32,133 bases of DNA, taken from positions 1 through 32,133 of the forward strand of contig DXLX01000045.1 of assembly GCA_019414515.1 (NCBI GenBank), in the 5' to 3' direction. The notes under the pieces were generated by a model, which did not search any database, had not been told where the DNA came from, and saw only the letters and a list, made by a program, of their open reading frames with translations. Origin of the DNA: Collinsella sp. (GTDB lineage Bacteria; Actinomycetota; Coriobacteriia; Coriobacteriales; Coriobacteriaceae). Shown in pieces: positions 16,683 through 24,867 of the stretch (position 1 is its first letter; every line of letters starts with the position of its first letter). A program made the translations under genes and the position numbers.

Positions 16683-17882
16683 CTAGATAAGGTTCTTGCC
16701 AGACACCTTATCGAAGAGATGGGTCGCGTTCTTCTCGAACTTGAACCAAATGGGGTCGCCCGCCTTGAGCGCACCCTTGGCCTCAATATCGACGACAGGG
16801 ATGATCAGGACAAACTGGCCGTCGGGAGACATCACATGAACGTGCTCGGTCGAACCCATGAGCTCGGTGACCTCGATGGTGCCCTGAAGCGCACCCTCCT
16901 CGCCCTTTTCGGCAAGCAGAATCTGCTCGGGACGTACGCCGGCCGTGATCTCCTTCACGTCGCCGCCGTCCCAATTAAGGGCGAGCTGAGCGCAGGTCTC
17001 GGGGGCCAGCGCGACATTCATGTCGTCGGTCTTGACGGTAAAGCCGTCGCCCGAGCGCACCAGCTGGGCATCGAAGAAGTTCATCTGCGGCACGCCGATG
17101 AAGCCGGCGACGAAGATGTTCGCGGGATGGTTGAAGACCTCCTGCGGCGTGGCGATCTGCTGGACAACGCCGTCCTTCATGACCACGATACGGTCGCCGA
17201 GAGTCATGGCCTCGGTCTGGTCGTGAGTAACATAGATGAACGTACCCTTGATCTCGTGGCGCAGCTTGATGAGCTCGGCACGCATCTGGTTACGAAGCTT
17301 GGCATCCAGGTTGGACAGCGGCTCGTCCATCAGGAAGACCTTGGGGTCACGCACGATGGCGCGGCCGATGGCGACGCGCTGGCGTTGGCCGCCCGAGAGC
17401 GCCTTAGGCTTGCGGTCGAGGTACTCGGTGATACCCAAGATCTCGGCAGCGGAGCGAACCTTGCGGTCGATCTCGTCTTTGGGGACCTTCTTGAGCTCAA
17501 GCGTAAACGCCATGTTCTCGTACACCGTCATGTTGGGGTACAGAGCGTAGCTCTGGAACACCATGGCGATGTCGCGGTCCTTGGGCGCCACGTCGTTGAC
17601 GCGCTTGCCGTCGATGAGCACATCGCCCGAGGTAATGTCCTCCAGGCCGGCAACCATGCGCATCGTCGTGGACTTACCGCAGCCAGAGGGACCAACGAGA
17701 ACGACGAACTCCTGGTCGTGAACGGTGAGGTTGAAGTCCTCTACAGCGAGCACGCCATCCTCGGTAACCTTAAGGTTATGCTTCTTCTCCTCGGTCTTCT
17801 TCTTTTTGCCAAAGAAGCCCTTCTTTTTGGACTCGGTGTTGGGATACACCTTCTGAACATGTTTGAGAACGATCTCGGCCAT
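16683..17882 (-). CDS. ABC transporter ATPase of the MalK/UgpC/MsmX family
   Basis: A 399 aa cytosolic ATPase that powers carbohydrate ABC importers. Walker A is GPSGCGKST at residues 64-72, the Q-loop is FQSYALYPN, the signature is LSGGQRQR, Walker B is VFLMDEPLSNLDAKLR, and the switch His is in THDQTEA. The C-terminal part (about 265-399) is the OB-fold regulatory domain found in MalK proteins (GVRPEQI). Unusual: a lysine-rich stretch at about residues 16-43 (KKKGFFGKKKKTEEKK) lies between the first strand and the rest of the nucleotide domain; typical MalK proteins lack it. It is the last gene of the importer operon, 68 bp after the second permease, with an intervening hairpin. Confidence 0.95.
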   Translation of the reverse strand: MAEIVLKHVQKVYPNTESKKKGFFGKKKKTEEKKHNLKVTEDGVLAVEDFNLTVHDQEFVVLVGPSGCGKSTTMRMVAGLEDITSGDVLIDGKRVNDVAPKDRDIAMVFQSYALYPNMTVYENMAFTLELKKVPKDEIDRKVRSAAEILGITEYLDRKPKALSGGQRQRVAIGRAIVRDPKVFLMDEPLSNLDAKLRNQMRAELIKLRHEIKGTFIYVTHDQTEAMTLGDRIVVMKDGVVQQIATPQEVFNHPANIFVAGFIGVPQMNFFDAQLVRSGDGFTVKTDDMNVALAPETCAQLALNWDGGDVKEITAGVRPEQILLAEKGEEGALQGTIEVTELMGSTEHVHVMSPDGQFVLIIPVVDIEAKGALKAGDPIWFKFEKNATHLFDKVSGKNLI

Positions 17883-17900
17883 GTCTTTACCTTTCGATGT

Positions 17901-17925
17901 GCGGCGCCGCGCTGAGGGGCGCCGC
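17901..17925. other. Intercistronic hairpin before the ATPase gene
   Basis: GCGGCGCC (17901-17908) pairs with GGCGCCGC (17918-17925). There is no T-run, so it is more likely an mRNA stability or processing stem than a terminator. Confidence 0.5.
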
Positions 17926-17950
17926 AGAAACTTGCAAAACAGTTACGGCA

Positions 17951-18790
17951 TCAGCCCTTGACGGCACCTGCCACCACGCCGTCGATGATGTACTTCTGGC
18001 AGAGGATGTACATGATGACGATGGGGATAACGACCATCATGATGCAGGCCATCATGGGGCCGAGCTCGACGTGGCCATAGCCGCCGCGGAAGTACTGGAT
18101 CAAGATAGGAATGGTCTTGTACTTGGTGGAGTCGAGGGTGAGGTAGGGCAGCAGGTAGTCGTTCCAGACCCACATGGTCTCGAGAATGCCGACCGAAAGA
18201 TAGGTGGGCTTCATGATGGGAAGGACGATTTTAAAGAACACCTGGACCGGGTTGCAGCCATCAATCATGGCCGCCTCTTCGATCTCGAGCGGGATGTTCT
18301 TTACAAAGCCGGCGAACATAAAGACCGCCAGGCCCGCGCCAAAGCCCAGATAGATAAAGCAGATGTTGAACGGCGTGTTAAAGCCAATGCGGTCCGCCAA
18401 ATTGGACAGCGTGAACATGAGCATCTGGAACGGTACGACCATCGAGAACACGAACAGGTAATAGAAGAAGTTCGAGATCTTGCTGTTGACGCGAACCACG
18501 TACCAAGCGCACATGGAGCAGCACACCAAGATCAGCACGACCGACGTGACCGTGATGATGAGCGAGTACATAAATGCCGAGGCAAAGCCCTGCTCGTTAA
18601 GGGCGTGCACGTAGTTTGCAAGGCCGTTGAACGTCTCGGGCGTGAGCAGATCGAATGCCGTGGTGGTGCTGATTGCGGTCGCTTTCTTAAAGGAATTGAG
18701 CGCAATCATAAACACGGGGTAGATCCACGCGAGCGACAGGATCGTAAAGAAAATCGAGAGCGCGCGGTTGATAACCTTATCGCGTTTCAT
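17951..18790 (-). CDS. Carbohydrate ABC transporter permease (MalG type)
   Basis: A 279 aa inner-membrane permease with about six hydrophobic helices, the first at IFFTILSLAWIYPVFMIAL. The EAA loop that docks with the ATPase is EEAAMIDGCNPVQVFFKIVL, followed by PIMKP, and the MalG-like segment VWNDYLLPYL is present. Its ATG at 18790 shares a base with the stop of the upstream permease, so the two are translationally coupled, as expected for a MalF/MalG heterodimer. The substrate is inferred from the neighbouring malQ and glgP to be a maltodextrin-like sugar; the sequence itself does not fix it. Confidence 0.93.
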   Translation of the reverse strand: MKRDKVINRALSIFFTILSLAWIYPVFMIALNSFKKATAISTTTAFDLLTPETFNGLANYVHALNEQGFASAFMYSLIITVTSVVLILVCCSMCAWYVVRVNSKISNFFYYLFVFSMVVPFQMLMFTLSNLADRIGFNTPFNICFIYLGFGAGLAVFMFAGFVKNIPLEIEEAAMIDGCNPVQVFFKIVLPIMKPTYLSVGILETMWVWNDYLLPYLTLDSTKYKTIPILIQYFRGGYGHVELGPMMACIMMVVIPIVIMYILCQKYIIDGVVAGAVKG

Positions 18791-19644
18791 TACTGCTGCA
18801 CCTCCTTGGACCTCGTGGCCTTAAGCTGAATCATGGAGATGGCTACGACCAGGATGCAGAAGATAACCGCCTTGGCCTGACCGATACCCTGCCATGCGAT
18901 ACCGGCACGCGAATAGAACGTGTTGTAGATGTTCAGGGCGAGCATCTCGGTGGAGTGCGCGGGGGCGCCGCCGGTAAGGGCGAGGTTCTGGTCGAACAGC
19001 TTAAAGCCGTTGGTGATGGACAGGAACAGGCAAATGGTGATGGTCGGCATCAGGTTAGGGATCTTAACCTTCCAAAACGTCTGCCATGCCGTGGCACCGT
19101 CGACCTTGGCGGCCTCGATGTAGTCGGACGGAATGGACTGCAGACCAGCGATGTAGATGATCATCATGTAGCCGACCTGCTGCCACAGGGTCAGGATGAT
19201 AAGGCCCCAGAAGCCGGCAGCGGAGTTAAGGGCAATGAGCTGGGCGCCCACGTTGGAGAGCAGGCAGTTGATCAGAATCTGCCAGATGTAGCCCAGCACG
19301 ATGCCGCCGATCAGGTTAGGCATAAAGAAAATCGTACGGAAGATGTTGGTGCCTTTGAGCGCCTTGCGGGTGAGCGCCTGCGCAATTGCCAGGGCGATCA
19401 CGTTGATGAGCACCGTCGACAGGAAGGCAAACGCCACAGTAAAGAAGAACGACGTGGCAAACTGCGGATCGGACAGCGCGCGCACGTAGTTCGCGATACC
19501 GACAAAGTGCGCGTTGTTAATAGTAATAAACTGGCAGAACGAGAGATAGAAGCCCTGGATAAAAGGGATCACGAACCCGATCATAAACGCCAGGCACGTG
19601 GGCAGCATAAAGAGCGGCCACCAGCGCTTGAGTGCTTTGCCCAT
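18790..19644 (-). CDS. Carbohydrate ABC transporter permease (MalF type)
   Basis: A 284 aa inner-membrane permease of the CUT1 family. The first helix is LFMLPTCLAFMIGFVIPFIQ; further helices follow, and the EAA loop is IEAAKVDGATAWQTFWKVKI followed by PNLMP. It is short relative to enterobacterial MalF because it lacks the large periplasmic P2 loop, as is usual in Gram-positive homologues. AAAGGA lies 7-8 nt upstream of the ATG at 19644. A long hairpin separates it from the binding-protein gene. Confidence 0.93.
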   Translation of the reverse strand: MGKALKRWWPLFMLPTCLAFMIGFVIPFIQGFYLSFCQFITINNAHFVGIANYVRALSDPQFATSFFFTVAFAFLSTVLINVIALAIAQALTRKALKGTNIFRTIFFMPNLIGGIVLGYIWQILINCLLSNVGAQLIALNSAAGFWGLIILTLWQQVGYMMIIYIAGLQSIPSDYIEAAKVDGATAWQTFWKVKIPNLMPTITICLFLSITNGFKLFDQNLALTGGAPAHSTEMLALNIYNTFYSRAGIAWQGIGQAKAVIFCILVVAISMIQLKATRSKEVQQ

Positions 19645-19664
19645 AGAAGGGTCCTTTCAATATG

Positions 19665-19700
19665 CAGGGGGCGGGCAAACCTACGTCTGCCCGCCCCCTG
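19665..19700 (-). other. Intercistronic hairpin between binding protein and permease genes
   Basis: A perfect 13 bp stem CAGGGGGCGGGCA/TGCCCGCCCCCTG (19665-19677 with 19688-19700) without a T-run. It is placed like the malE-malF intercistronic stems of other bacteria, where such stems protect the upstream message and keep the binding protein in excess over the permeases. Confidence 0.7.
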
Positions 19701-19731
19701 TCGCTAATCAGATAGCTTGGGCAGCAACTGC

Positions 19732-21048
19732 TTACTCGGAAGCAGCCTTCTCGGTCTTCCAGCCATCGACGAAGGCGTTCTTGACGCCGTCCCACTTGGT
19801 GTTGTCGGCAGCATAAGCAATGAGAGCCTGCTTGAGGTTCTTCTTCCACTCCTCGGAGGGGATGTAGACGAAGTCCCAAGCGACGGTCTTCTTGCCGTCC
19901 TTGGCCATGGCAACGGCCTGCTGCGAGAAGACGTTGGTGGTCTCCTTGGCGCTCTTGAACGGAGCGGTCAGACCCATCTTGTCGGCGATGATGCTGGTCG
20001 GGGTGTCAGCGGTGACGCACCAGTACATGAAGTCCTCGGTGGCCTTCTGGGCATCCTCGGAAGCCTGGGAGCTCACGCACCAGTAGTTCTCGCCGCCGGA
20101 GCACAGGCCCTGGTTCTCCTCGCCGTCGACGCCGATGTAGATCGGCAGCATGCCGAGCTGGTCGTCGGTCATACCGGCCTTGGTGAGGTCAGCGTATGCC
20201 CAAGAGCCGTTCTGGTAGAAGACGGCCTTGCCGGTTGCGAACTCGTTGGTGGCGTCGTCGCCGGTCTTGGAAGCAAGCTGCGAAGGATCGCAGGTGGAGT
20301 CGGTGATGTACAGGTCGAAAATCTGCTTGAAGTTGTCGAGATACTCGCCCTTGATCTCATCGTCCTCCTGGTTGTGCTCCTTCTCGAACTCGTAGTAGAG
20401 CGGGAGGTTGGCGAGGTGGGTGGTGTAACGCCAGCTGGAGGAGTCATCCATGCCGGCGGAAGTGAAGGCGCCCTCAACGCCAAGCTCGTCCTTGCGGGCC
20501 TGAATGTCGTCAGCGCAAGCCTTCAGCTTGTCGAAGGAGTTGATGTCCTCGGCCTTGTAGCCAGCCTTCTCGAGCAGCTGCTTGTTGTAGATGATACCGT
20601 AGCTCTCCTGGACCCAGTCGATACCCAGATCCTTGCCATCGGACTGCAGAGCCAGGGAGTCGTCAATGAGCTCACCGCGGAGCTTGGTATCGGACAGATC
20701 GGCGCAGTAATCCTTCCAGTTCTTAAGACCGGTGGGGCCGTTGACCTGGAACAGGGTCGGAGCGGAGCTCTTGGACATCTCGGACTTGAGCTTCTCCTCG
20801 TAGGTGTTGGAGGCGGCGGTCACGATCTTGACCTCGACGCCCTTCTCCTCCTTGTACGCCTTGGCGATCTCCTTCCACTCCTTGTCGACCTCGGGCTTGA
20901 ATTGGAGGAAGTAGACCTCGGCAGCGTCACCAGAAGCAGAGGAGCCGGAGCCGGCGGAGCCACCGCAGCCCACGAGACCCAGACCAAGAACCGCAGCCGC
21001 GGAACCAGCAAAACCCAGGAACTGCCTTCTGCTCATTTCGTTCTTCAT
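19732..21048 (-). CDS. Sugar-binding lipoprotein of a CUT1 ABC importer (MalE-like)
   Basis: A 438 aa extracellular solute-binding protein (SBP family 1). Residues 1-28 form a lipoprotein signal ending LGLGLVGC with the lipidated Cys at 28. The n-region has a full twin-arginine motif SRRQFLG (6-12), so export may be by Tat. The mature part begins with a Ser/Gly linker, then VYFLQFKPEVDKEWKEIAKA and the family strands YGIIYNKQLLEKAGY, FATGKAVFYQNGSWAYADL and LPIYIGVDGEENQGLCSGG. The ATG at 21048 is chosen for GGGTGG 6 nt upstream; a GTG at 21066 is an alternative. It is the first gene of the importer operon. Maltodextrin specificity is an inference from neighbouring genes. Confidence 0.93.
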   Translation of the reverse strand: MKNEMSRRQFLGFAGSAAAVLGLGLVGCGGSAGSGSSASGDAAEVYFLQFKPEVDKEWKEIAKAYKEEKGVEVKIVTAASNTYEEKLKSEMSKSSAPTLFQVNGPTGLKNWKDYCADLSDTKLRGELIDDSLALQSDGKDLGIDWVQESYGIIYNKQLLEKAGYKAEDINSFDKLKACADDIQARKDELGVEGAFTSAGMDDSSSWRYTTHLANLPLYYEFEKEHNQEDDEIKGEYLDNFKQIFDLYITDSTCDPSQLASKTGDDATNEFATGKAVFYQNGSWAYADLTKAGMTDDQLGMLPIYIGVDGEENQGLCSGGENYWCVSSQASEDAQKATEDFMYWCVTADTPTSIIADKMGLTAPFKSAKETTNVFSQQAVAMAKDGKKTVAWDFVYIPSEEWKKNLKQALIAYAADNTKWDGVKNAFVDGWKTEKAASE

Positions 21049-21154
21049 TACAATCCACCCTTTCACACCGTGGCGGCACCCTTTGCCGCCGCCTTCGGAG
21101 ATTGGCTCGGGGACTTTGCCCCTTTTGCTGATTTGAACGATACGCTATTTGACT

Positions 21155-21231
21155 AGTTGTTTGAACAAGTATTACTAGAGCGGTAGAAAAACTTCGGTGA
21201 ACGGTAATTTCAACTTGATACTTGACAAGTT
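21155..21231 (-). promoter_or_regulatory. Candidate operators in the promoter region of the ABC importer
   Basis: Two palindromic clusters lie in the 5' region of the binding-protein gene. One is AACTTG (21212-21217) and CAAGTT (21226-21231), overlapping the tighter ACTTGACAAGT (21220-21230). The other is TTGTT-TG-AACAA inside 21155-21170. They share the half site ACAAGT. A possible minus-strand promoter TTGTTT, 17 bp, TATCAA overlaps the first cluster. The binding regulator is unknown; the GntR protein encoded just upstream is a candidate. Confidence 0.4.
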
Positions 21232-21258
21232 TTGTATAAACAATTATTTGTTATCGAA

Positions 21259-21313
21259 TGCAGAGAAAACGCCCGGTCAAGCCGATGCATCGTCGGTTTG
21301 ACCGGGCGTTTTC
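21259..21313 (-). terminator. Terminator of the GntR gene
   Basis: A perfect 16 bp stem (21265-21280 with 21298-21313) with a smaller inner stem; the minus strand continues GTTTTCTCTGCATT. It separates the GntR gene from the ABC operon on the same strand. Confidence 0.85.
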
Positions 21314-21354
21314 GCTTTGAGGGCATGAGTCTCGTCAGGCTGCGAGCTAGCCGG

Positions 21355-22074
21355 CTATCGCTTGGAGTTGACGCGGTAGTGGAAGATCTCGGGATGCGTG
21401 CGGGCATGCGTGACCTCGAACAAGATGCCATCCGAGGTGTACGACTGGCTCTCCATGACGGCAACGCAGTTGTATTTGCCGAGGTCAAGATAGCTGCAGT
21501 CCTCATCGTTGGCGAGCTCGACGCTCACTGTACGGCGACTCGCCATCACCTTGACGCCGCGTTTGTGCTCCAGATAGTCGTAAATTGACTTTGCGGCGAT
21601 CTCGGGCGTCAGGCCCTTGGCGATTGACTCCAAAAAGTAACCATGGTCCACTTGGCGCGCGTTGCCGTTGAGGCTTCGGACACGCACCACGCGAATCAAC
21701 TCCTCGCCCACCTTAAAGCCCAGGCGACGAGAGAGTTGCTCGGTGCAAATCAAATGCTCAAAAGACTTAACGTCCGTCGATGCAACGGCATTGTTGCGCT
21801 TTGCAAATTCGCCAAACGACTCGACTTCCTCGAGTGCGCCCAGCATGTCGGTTTCACCCTTGAGCCAAATAACGCGCACGCCCTTGCCGTGTATAGGCTG
21901 CACAAACATCTGGTCGGCCAGCATGCTCAAGGCGCGTCGAACGGTATTGCGCGTGCAGCCAAATTCCGCGGTCAGCTCGGCTTCGGTTGGCAGCATCTCC
22001 TGAAACGCATAAGTCCCGTTAATGATGCGCGAACGGATCTCGCGGTAGATTCCTTCGTAAATCGCTTTTGGCAT
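21355..22074 (-). CDS. GntR-family transcriptional regulator (HutC/UTRA, sugar-PTS type)
   Basis: A 239 aa regulator. The GntR winged helix covers about residues 5-70 (YREIRSRIINGTYAFQEMLP, TEAELTAEFGCTRNTVRRAL, HGKGVRVIW) and the UTRA domain about 90-235 (RVVRVRSLNGNARQVDHGYF, ending EVTHARTHPEIFHYRV). Relatives in other bacteria (TreR, GmuR, MurR-like UTRA proteins) sense phosphosugars. It is divergent from the PTS-phosphatase fusion gene, with several palindromes between them, so it most likely represses that gene and responds to its sugar phosphate. It could also act on the ABC operon downstream. Confidence 0.9.
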   Translation of the reverse strand: MPKAIYEGIYREIRSRIINGTYAFQEMLPTEAELTAEFGCTRNTVRRALSMLADQMFVQPIHGKGVRVIWLKGETDMLGALEEVESFGEFAKRNNAVASTDVKSFEHLICTEQLSRRLGFKVGEELIRVVRVRSLNGNARQVDHGYFLESIAKGLTPEIAAKSIYDYLEHKRGVKVMASRRTVSVELANDEDCSYLDLGKYNCVAVMESQSYTSDGILFEVTHARTHPEIFHYRVNSKR

Positions 22075-22162
22075 GACTTCACCTCTAATGAATATGTATG
22101 GCTAGGCACGATAGCATTTCTTGAAGTTGTTTAAACCGATTATCGGCAAAGCGACAGGATTT

Positions 22163-22241
22163 AACCGTTGACGGTTTCTGTCACGCTCAAACCGGTTTCG
22201 CTCAAAACTGCCGGTATGACAATCGTCTGGTCCTCTACAAT
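22163..22241 (+). promoter_or_regulatory. Candidate operators and -10 box between GntR and the PTS gene
   Basis: AACCGT-TG-ACGGTT (22163-22176) and the perfect 10-mer AAACCGGTTT (22189-22198) are two palindromes 26 bp apart in the divergent region; a third related half (TTTAAACCGATT) lies near 22130. A -10 box TACAAT is at 22236-22241, 60 bp before the PTS ATG. These are likely sites for the adjacent GntR regulator, but that is inferred from position only. Confidence 0.45.
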
Positions 22242-22301
22242 GAATCCATTGTTTAAACGTTTCACCACGCGCAACGCGCCTCGATATTCGGGAGGCAGAA
22301 C

Positions 22302-24752
22302 ATGCTGCAAAAAATCCAACGCTTTGGCGGGGCAATGTTCGCGCCCGCCATGTTGTTTTCCATATCGGGCCTTATGGTCGGCGTCTCCGCCCTCGCAACG
22401 TCTGCGGATATCGTCGGCGACCTCGCCGTATACGGAACCCCTTGGTACGTTTTTTGGACTATCATTCAGCGCGGCTCGTGGACGGTCTTTAAACGACTTC
22501 CGCTCCTTTTTGCCGTAGCGCTGCCCATCGGCCTTGCCCAAAAGCAACCGGCACGTTGTTGCCTCGAGGCGCTCGTGGCCTATTTTGCCTATTGCTTCTT
22601 TTTGAGCGAGATCATCAAGCTGAGCGGAGACAACCTTGGACTTAAGTACCCGTCGTCTTTGACCTCCGCTAGCGGCATCACCATCATCGACGGCATCAAG
22701 ACGCTCGACACCGGCATTATCGGCCCGCTGGCGGTGTCGGCAACCGTCGTCGCCATCCATGACCGCTTCTACGATGTCAAGGTTCCCGATTGGCTCGGCA
22801 CCTTCTCGGGCTCCTCGCTGGTCTACCTCATCAGCTTTTTTGCCGTGTTTGCCCTTGCCGCTATCTCGGCCGCCATCGTGCCCTCCGTATACGCTGTGAC
22901 CGAAACACTGCGCCACGCACTTGCGGGCGTCGGCCCCTTTGGCGTGGGCATCTTTGTGCTTTTGGAGCGAGCGCTCGAGCCCATGGGGCTGCACCACCTG
23001 CTCTACATGCCGATCTACTACGACAACCTGGTCATTAACGACGGCATCTACGCCACGTGGAGCAGCTTGCTCCCCATCCTCTCCCATAGCACGCGCCCCC
23101 TTAATGAACTTGCGCCGTGGGCCGGTTTTACCGCCACCGGCTGGGTCAAGCTCTTTGGCCTTCCCGCCATCGCAGCCGCGTTCTACTCCACCGCAAAACC
23201 AGAGCGCCGCGCCGGCCTCAGGGCCATCCTTGTTCCCGCCATCATCGCCTCGGTGGTTTGCGGCGTTACCGAGCCACTCGAGTTTCTCTTTATGTTCACC
23301 CACCCCGGGCTCTTTTTTCTCTACGCCGTCTTATCGTCTTGCCTTGCCACAACCATGAATCTCTTTGGCATCGTCGGCATCTTCTCGGGCGGCCTCATGG
23401 AGATGGCAGCCTTCAACTTTATTCCGCTCATGCGGACGCATGCCGGCTCCTACCTTTTGGCGCTCGGTATCGGCCTTGCCTTTAGCCTCATCTTTTTTGT
23501 TAGTTTTCGAGCACTCATCTTGATCTATGACCTTAAGACGCCGGGCCGCGAGGATCATGTCGCCAATCGCGCGGCAATCGATCATTTAACGGGAAGCGGC
23601 TTTGCCAAAGAGCAATCTCCCAATGACGAGGTCAATAGTCGATCCGATCAAGATCACGTCCTCGCTGAGCGGGTAATTCAGCTTTTAGGTGGCGTTGGCA
23701 ATATTGTGGGCGCAACCAACTGCGCCACGCGCCTGCGCGTCGAGGTCGCAGACCCTTCCATCGTTGCAGATAACGCGGCGTTTGTCGCGGCGGGCGCCAA
23801 GGGCCTCATCATTACGGGCAAGACCGCCCAGGTGATCATCGGCATCTCCGTTCCCCGCGTTAAAGAGCATTTTGACCAGATCATGGGCCTCGAACCGGGT
23901 TTTGCATTCGCCGCCTCGCCTTCTCATGCCGCCGACGCCACCAAAAAGCATGGCAATGTCTGCTTCTTCGACATCGACGGTACGCTCGCCTGGCAAGATC
24001 CCAGACTTGCCCAGGAGCTTCCCGAGGACGAGCGAGACCTCTCCCCCTATCCCAATGAAGCGGTCTCGCAAGCCATCCGTGATTTTGTCGCCAAGGGCAA
24101 TATGGCGTTTATCTGCACAGGGCGCACGCTGAGCTGCATCCATCCAAAGCTGCTCGAGCTGCCCTGGACCGGCATCGTCTGCCTCGCGGGTGGCTATGTC
24201 GAACTTGAGGGACACGTGATTCGCGATTTGGCGATGACGCCCGGCATGCTGCAGCGCCTTGCTCCCATTCTTGAGCAATCGGACGAAGTGATTCGTTTTG
24301 AGGGACTCAATGGCGTCGTTCGCATGAGTGCCGATGCGCCCGACGCCCCGGGATACGCCCGCACCGTGGGCGATGCAATTACGCAGCTGCAACATTACAG
24401 CGCCTACAAGATCTTAATGTCCACGTCGCTTGCCAACCGCATCGCTCAGGATCAAGCGTTTGAGCCGCTGCTCTGCTTTAACGAGCTCGAGCTCGAAGTG
24501 ACCGAGATTTCGCCTCGCGAATGCACCAAGCGCGAGGGTATCCAGTCCGTACTCGACGCCCTCGATCCCCACCACGGAACCGTATACGGCATCGGCGACG
24601 CCAGCAATGACGTCTCGCTGATGAACGCCGTCGATGTCGGTATCGCCATGGGCAATGCGCCGGACTTCCTCAAGGAAAAGGCCGACTATGTCACCGACAG
24701 CATCGACCACGACGGCGTCGTCACCGCGCTCGAACACTTTGGGCTTATCTAG
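22302..24752 (+). CDS. PTS sugar permease EIIC-EIIB fused to a HAD-family (Cof-type) phosphatase
   Basis: An 816 aa three-part protein. Residues about 1-430 are a glucose/alpha-glucoside-type EIIC membrane domain (start QRFGGAMFAPAMLFSISGLM, helices to about 405, loop VTEPLEFLFMF). Residues about 450-535 are EIIB with the phosphocysteine in GATNCATRLRVEV (Cys 474). These two parts alone match MalX-like permeases in order and length. Residues about 548-816 form a complete Cof-type HAD hydrolase: FFDIDGTL (nucleophile Asp 557), CTGR (605-608), Lys 743 in CTKREGI, and GIGDASNDVSL (Asp 766, Asp 770). All catalytic residues are intact. The reading frame is continuous, and GGAGG precedes the ATG by 6 nt. 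No EIIA domain is present, so an external EIIA is needed. The HAD part may dephosphorylate the imported sugar phosphate. Confidence 0.92.
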   Translation: MLQKIQRFGGAMFAPAMLFSISGLMVGVSALATSADIVGDLAVYGTPWYVFWTIIQRGSWTVFKRLPLLFAVALPIGLAQKQPARCCLEALVAYFAYCFFLSEIIKLSGDNLGLKYPSSLTSASGITIIDGIKTLDTGIIGPLAVSATVVAIHDRFYDVKVPDWLGTFSGSSLVYLISFFAVFALAAISAAIVPSVYAVTETLRHALAGVGPFGVGIFVLLERALEPMGLHHLLYMPIYYDNLVINDGIYATWSSLLPILSHSTRPLNELAPWAGFTATGWVKLFGLPAIAAAFYSTAKPERRAGLRAILVPAIIASVVCGVTEPLEFLFMFTHPGLFFLYAVLSSCLATTMNLFGIVGIFSGGLMEMAAFNFIPLMRTHAGSYLLALGIGLAFSLIFFVSFRALILIYDLKTPGREDHVANRAAIDHLTGSGFAKEQSPNDEVNSRSDQDHVLAERVIQLLGGVGNIVGATNCATRLRVEVADPSIVADNAAFVAAGAKGLIITGKTAQVIIGISVPRVKEHFDQIMGLEPGFAFAASPSHAADATKKHGNVCFFDIDGTLAWQDPRLAQELPEDERDLSPYPNEAVSQAIRDFVAKGNMAFICTGRTLSCIHPKLLELPWTGIVCLAGGYVELEGHVIRDLAMTPGMLQRLAPILEQSDEVIRFEGLNGVVRMSADAPDAPGYARTVGDAITQLQHYSAYKILMSTSLANRIAQDQAFEPLLCFNELELEVTEISPRECTKREGIQSVLDALDPHHGTVYGIGDASNDVSLMNAVDVGIAMGNAPDFLKEKADYVTDSIDHDGVVTALEHFGLI

Positions 24753-24867
24753 CCAAGCCCCTACCGCACTTGCGGCCGCATGGACCAATCGTCTTCAACC
24801 GCCGCGCTCGACGCCCTAATGTGGCAATATGTTGTCTGCATAATGCAACGATGCAACCTATCAAAGA

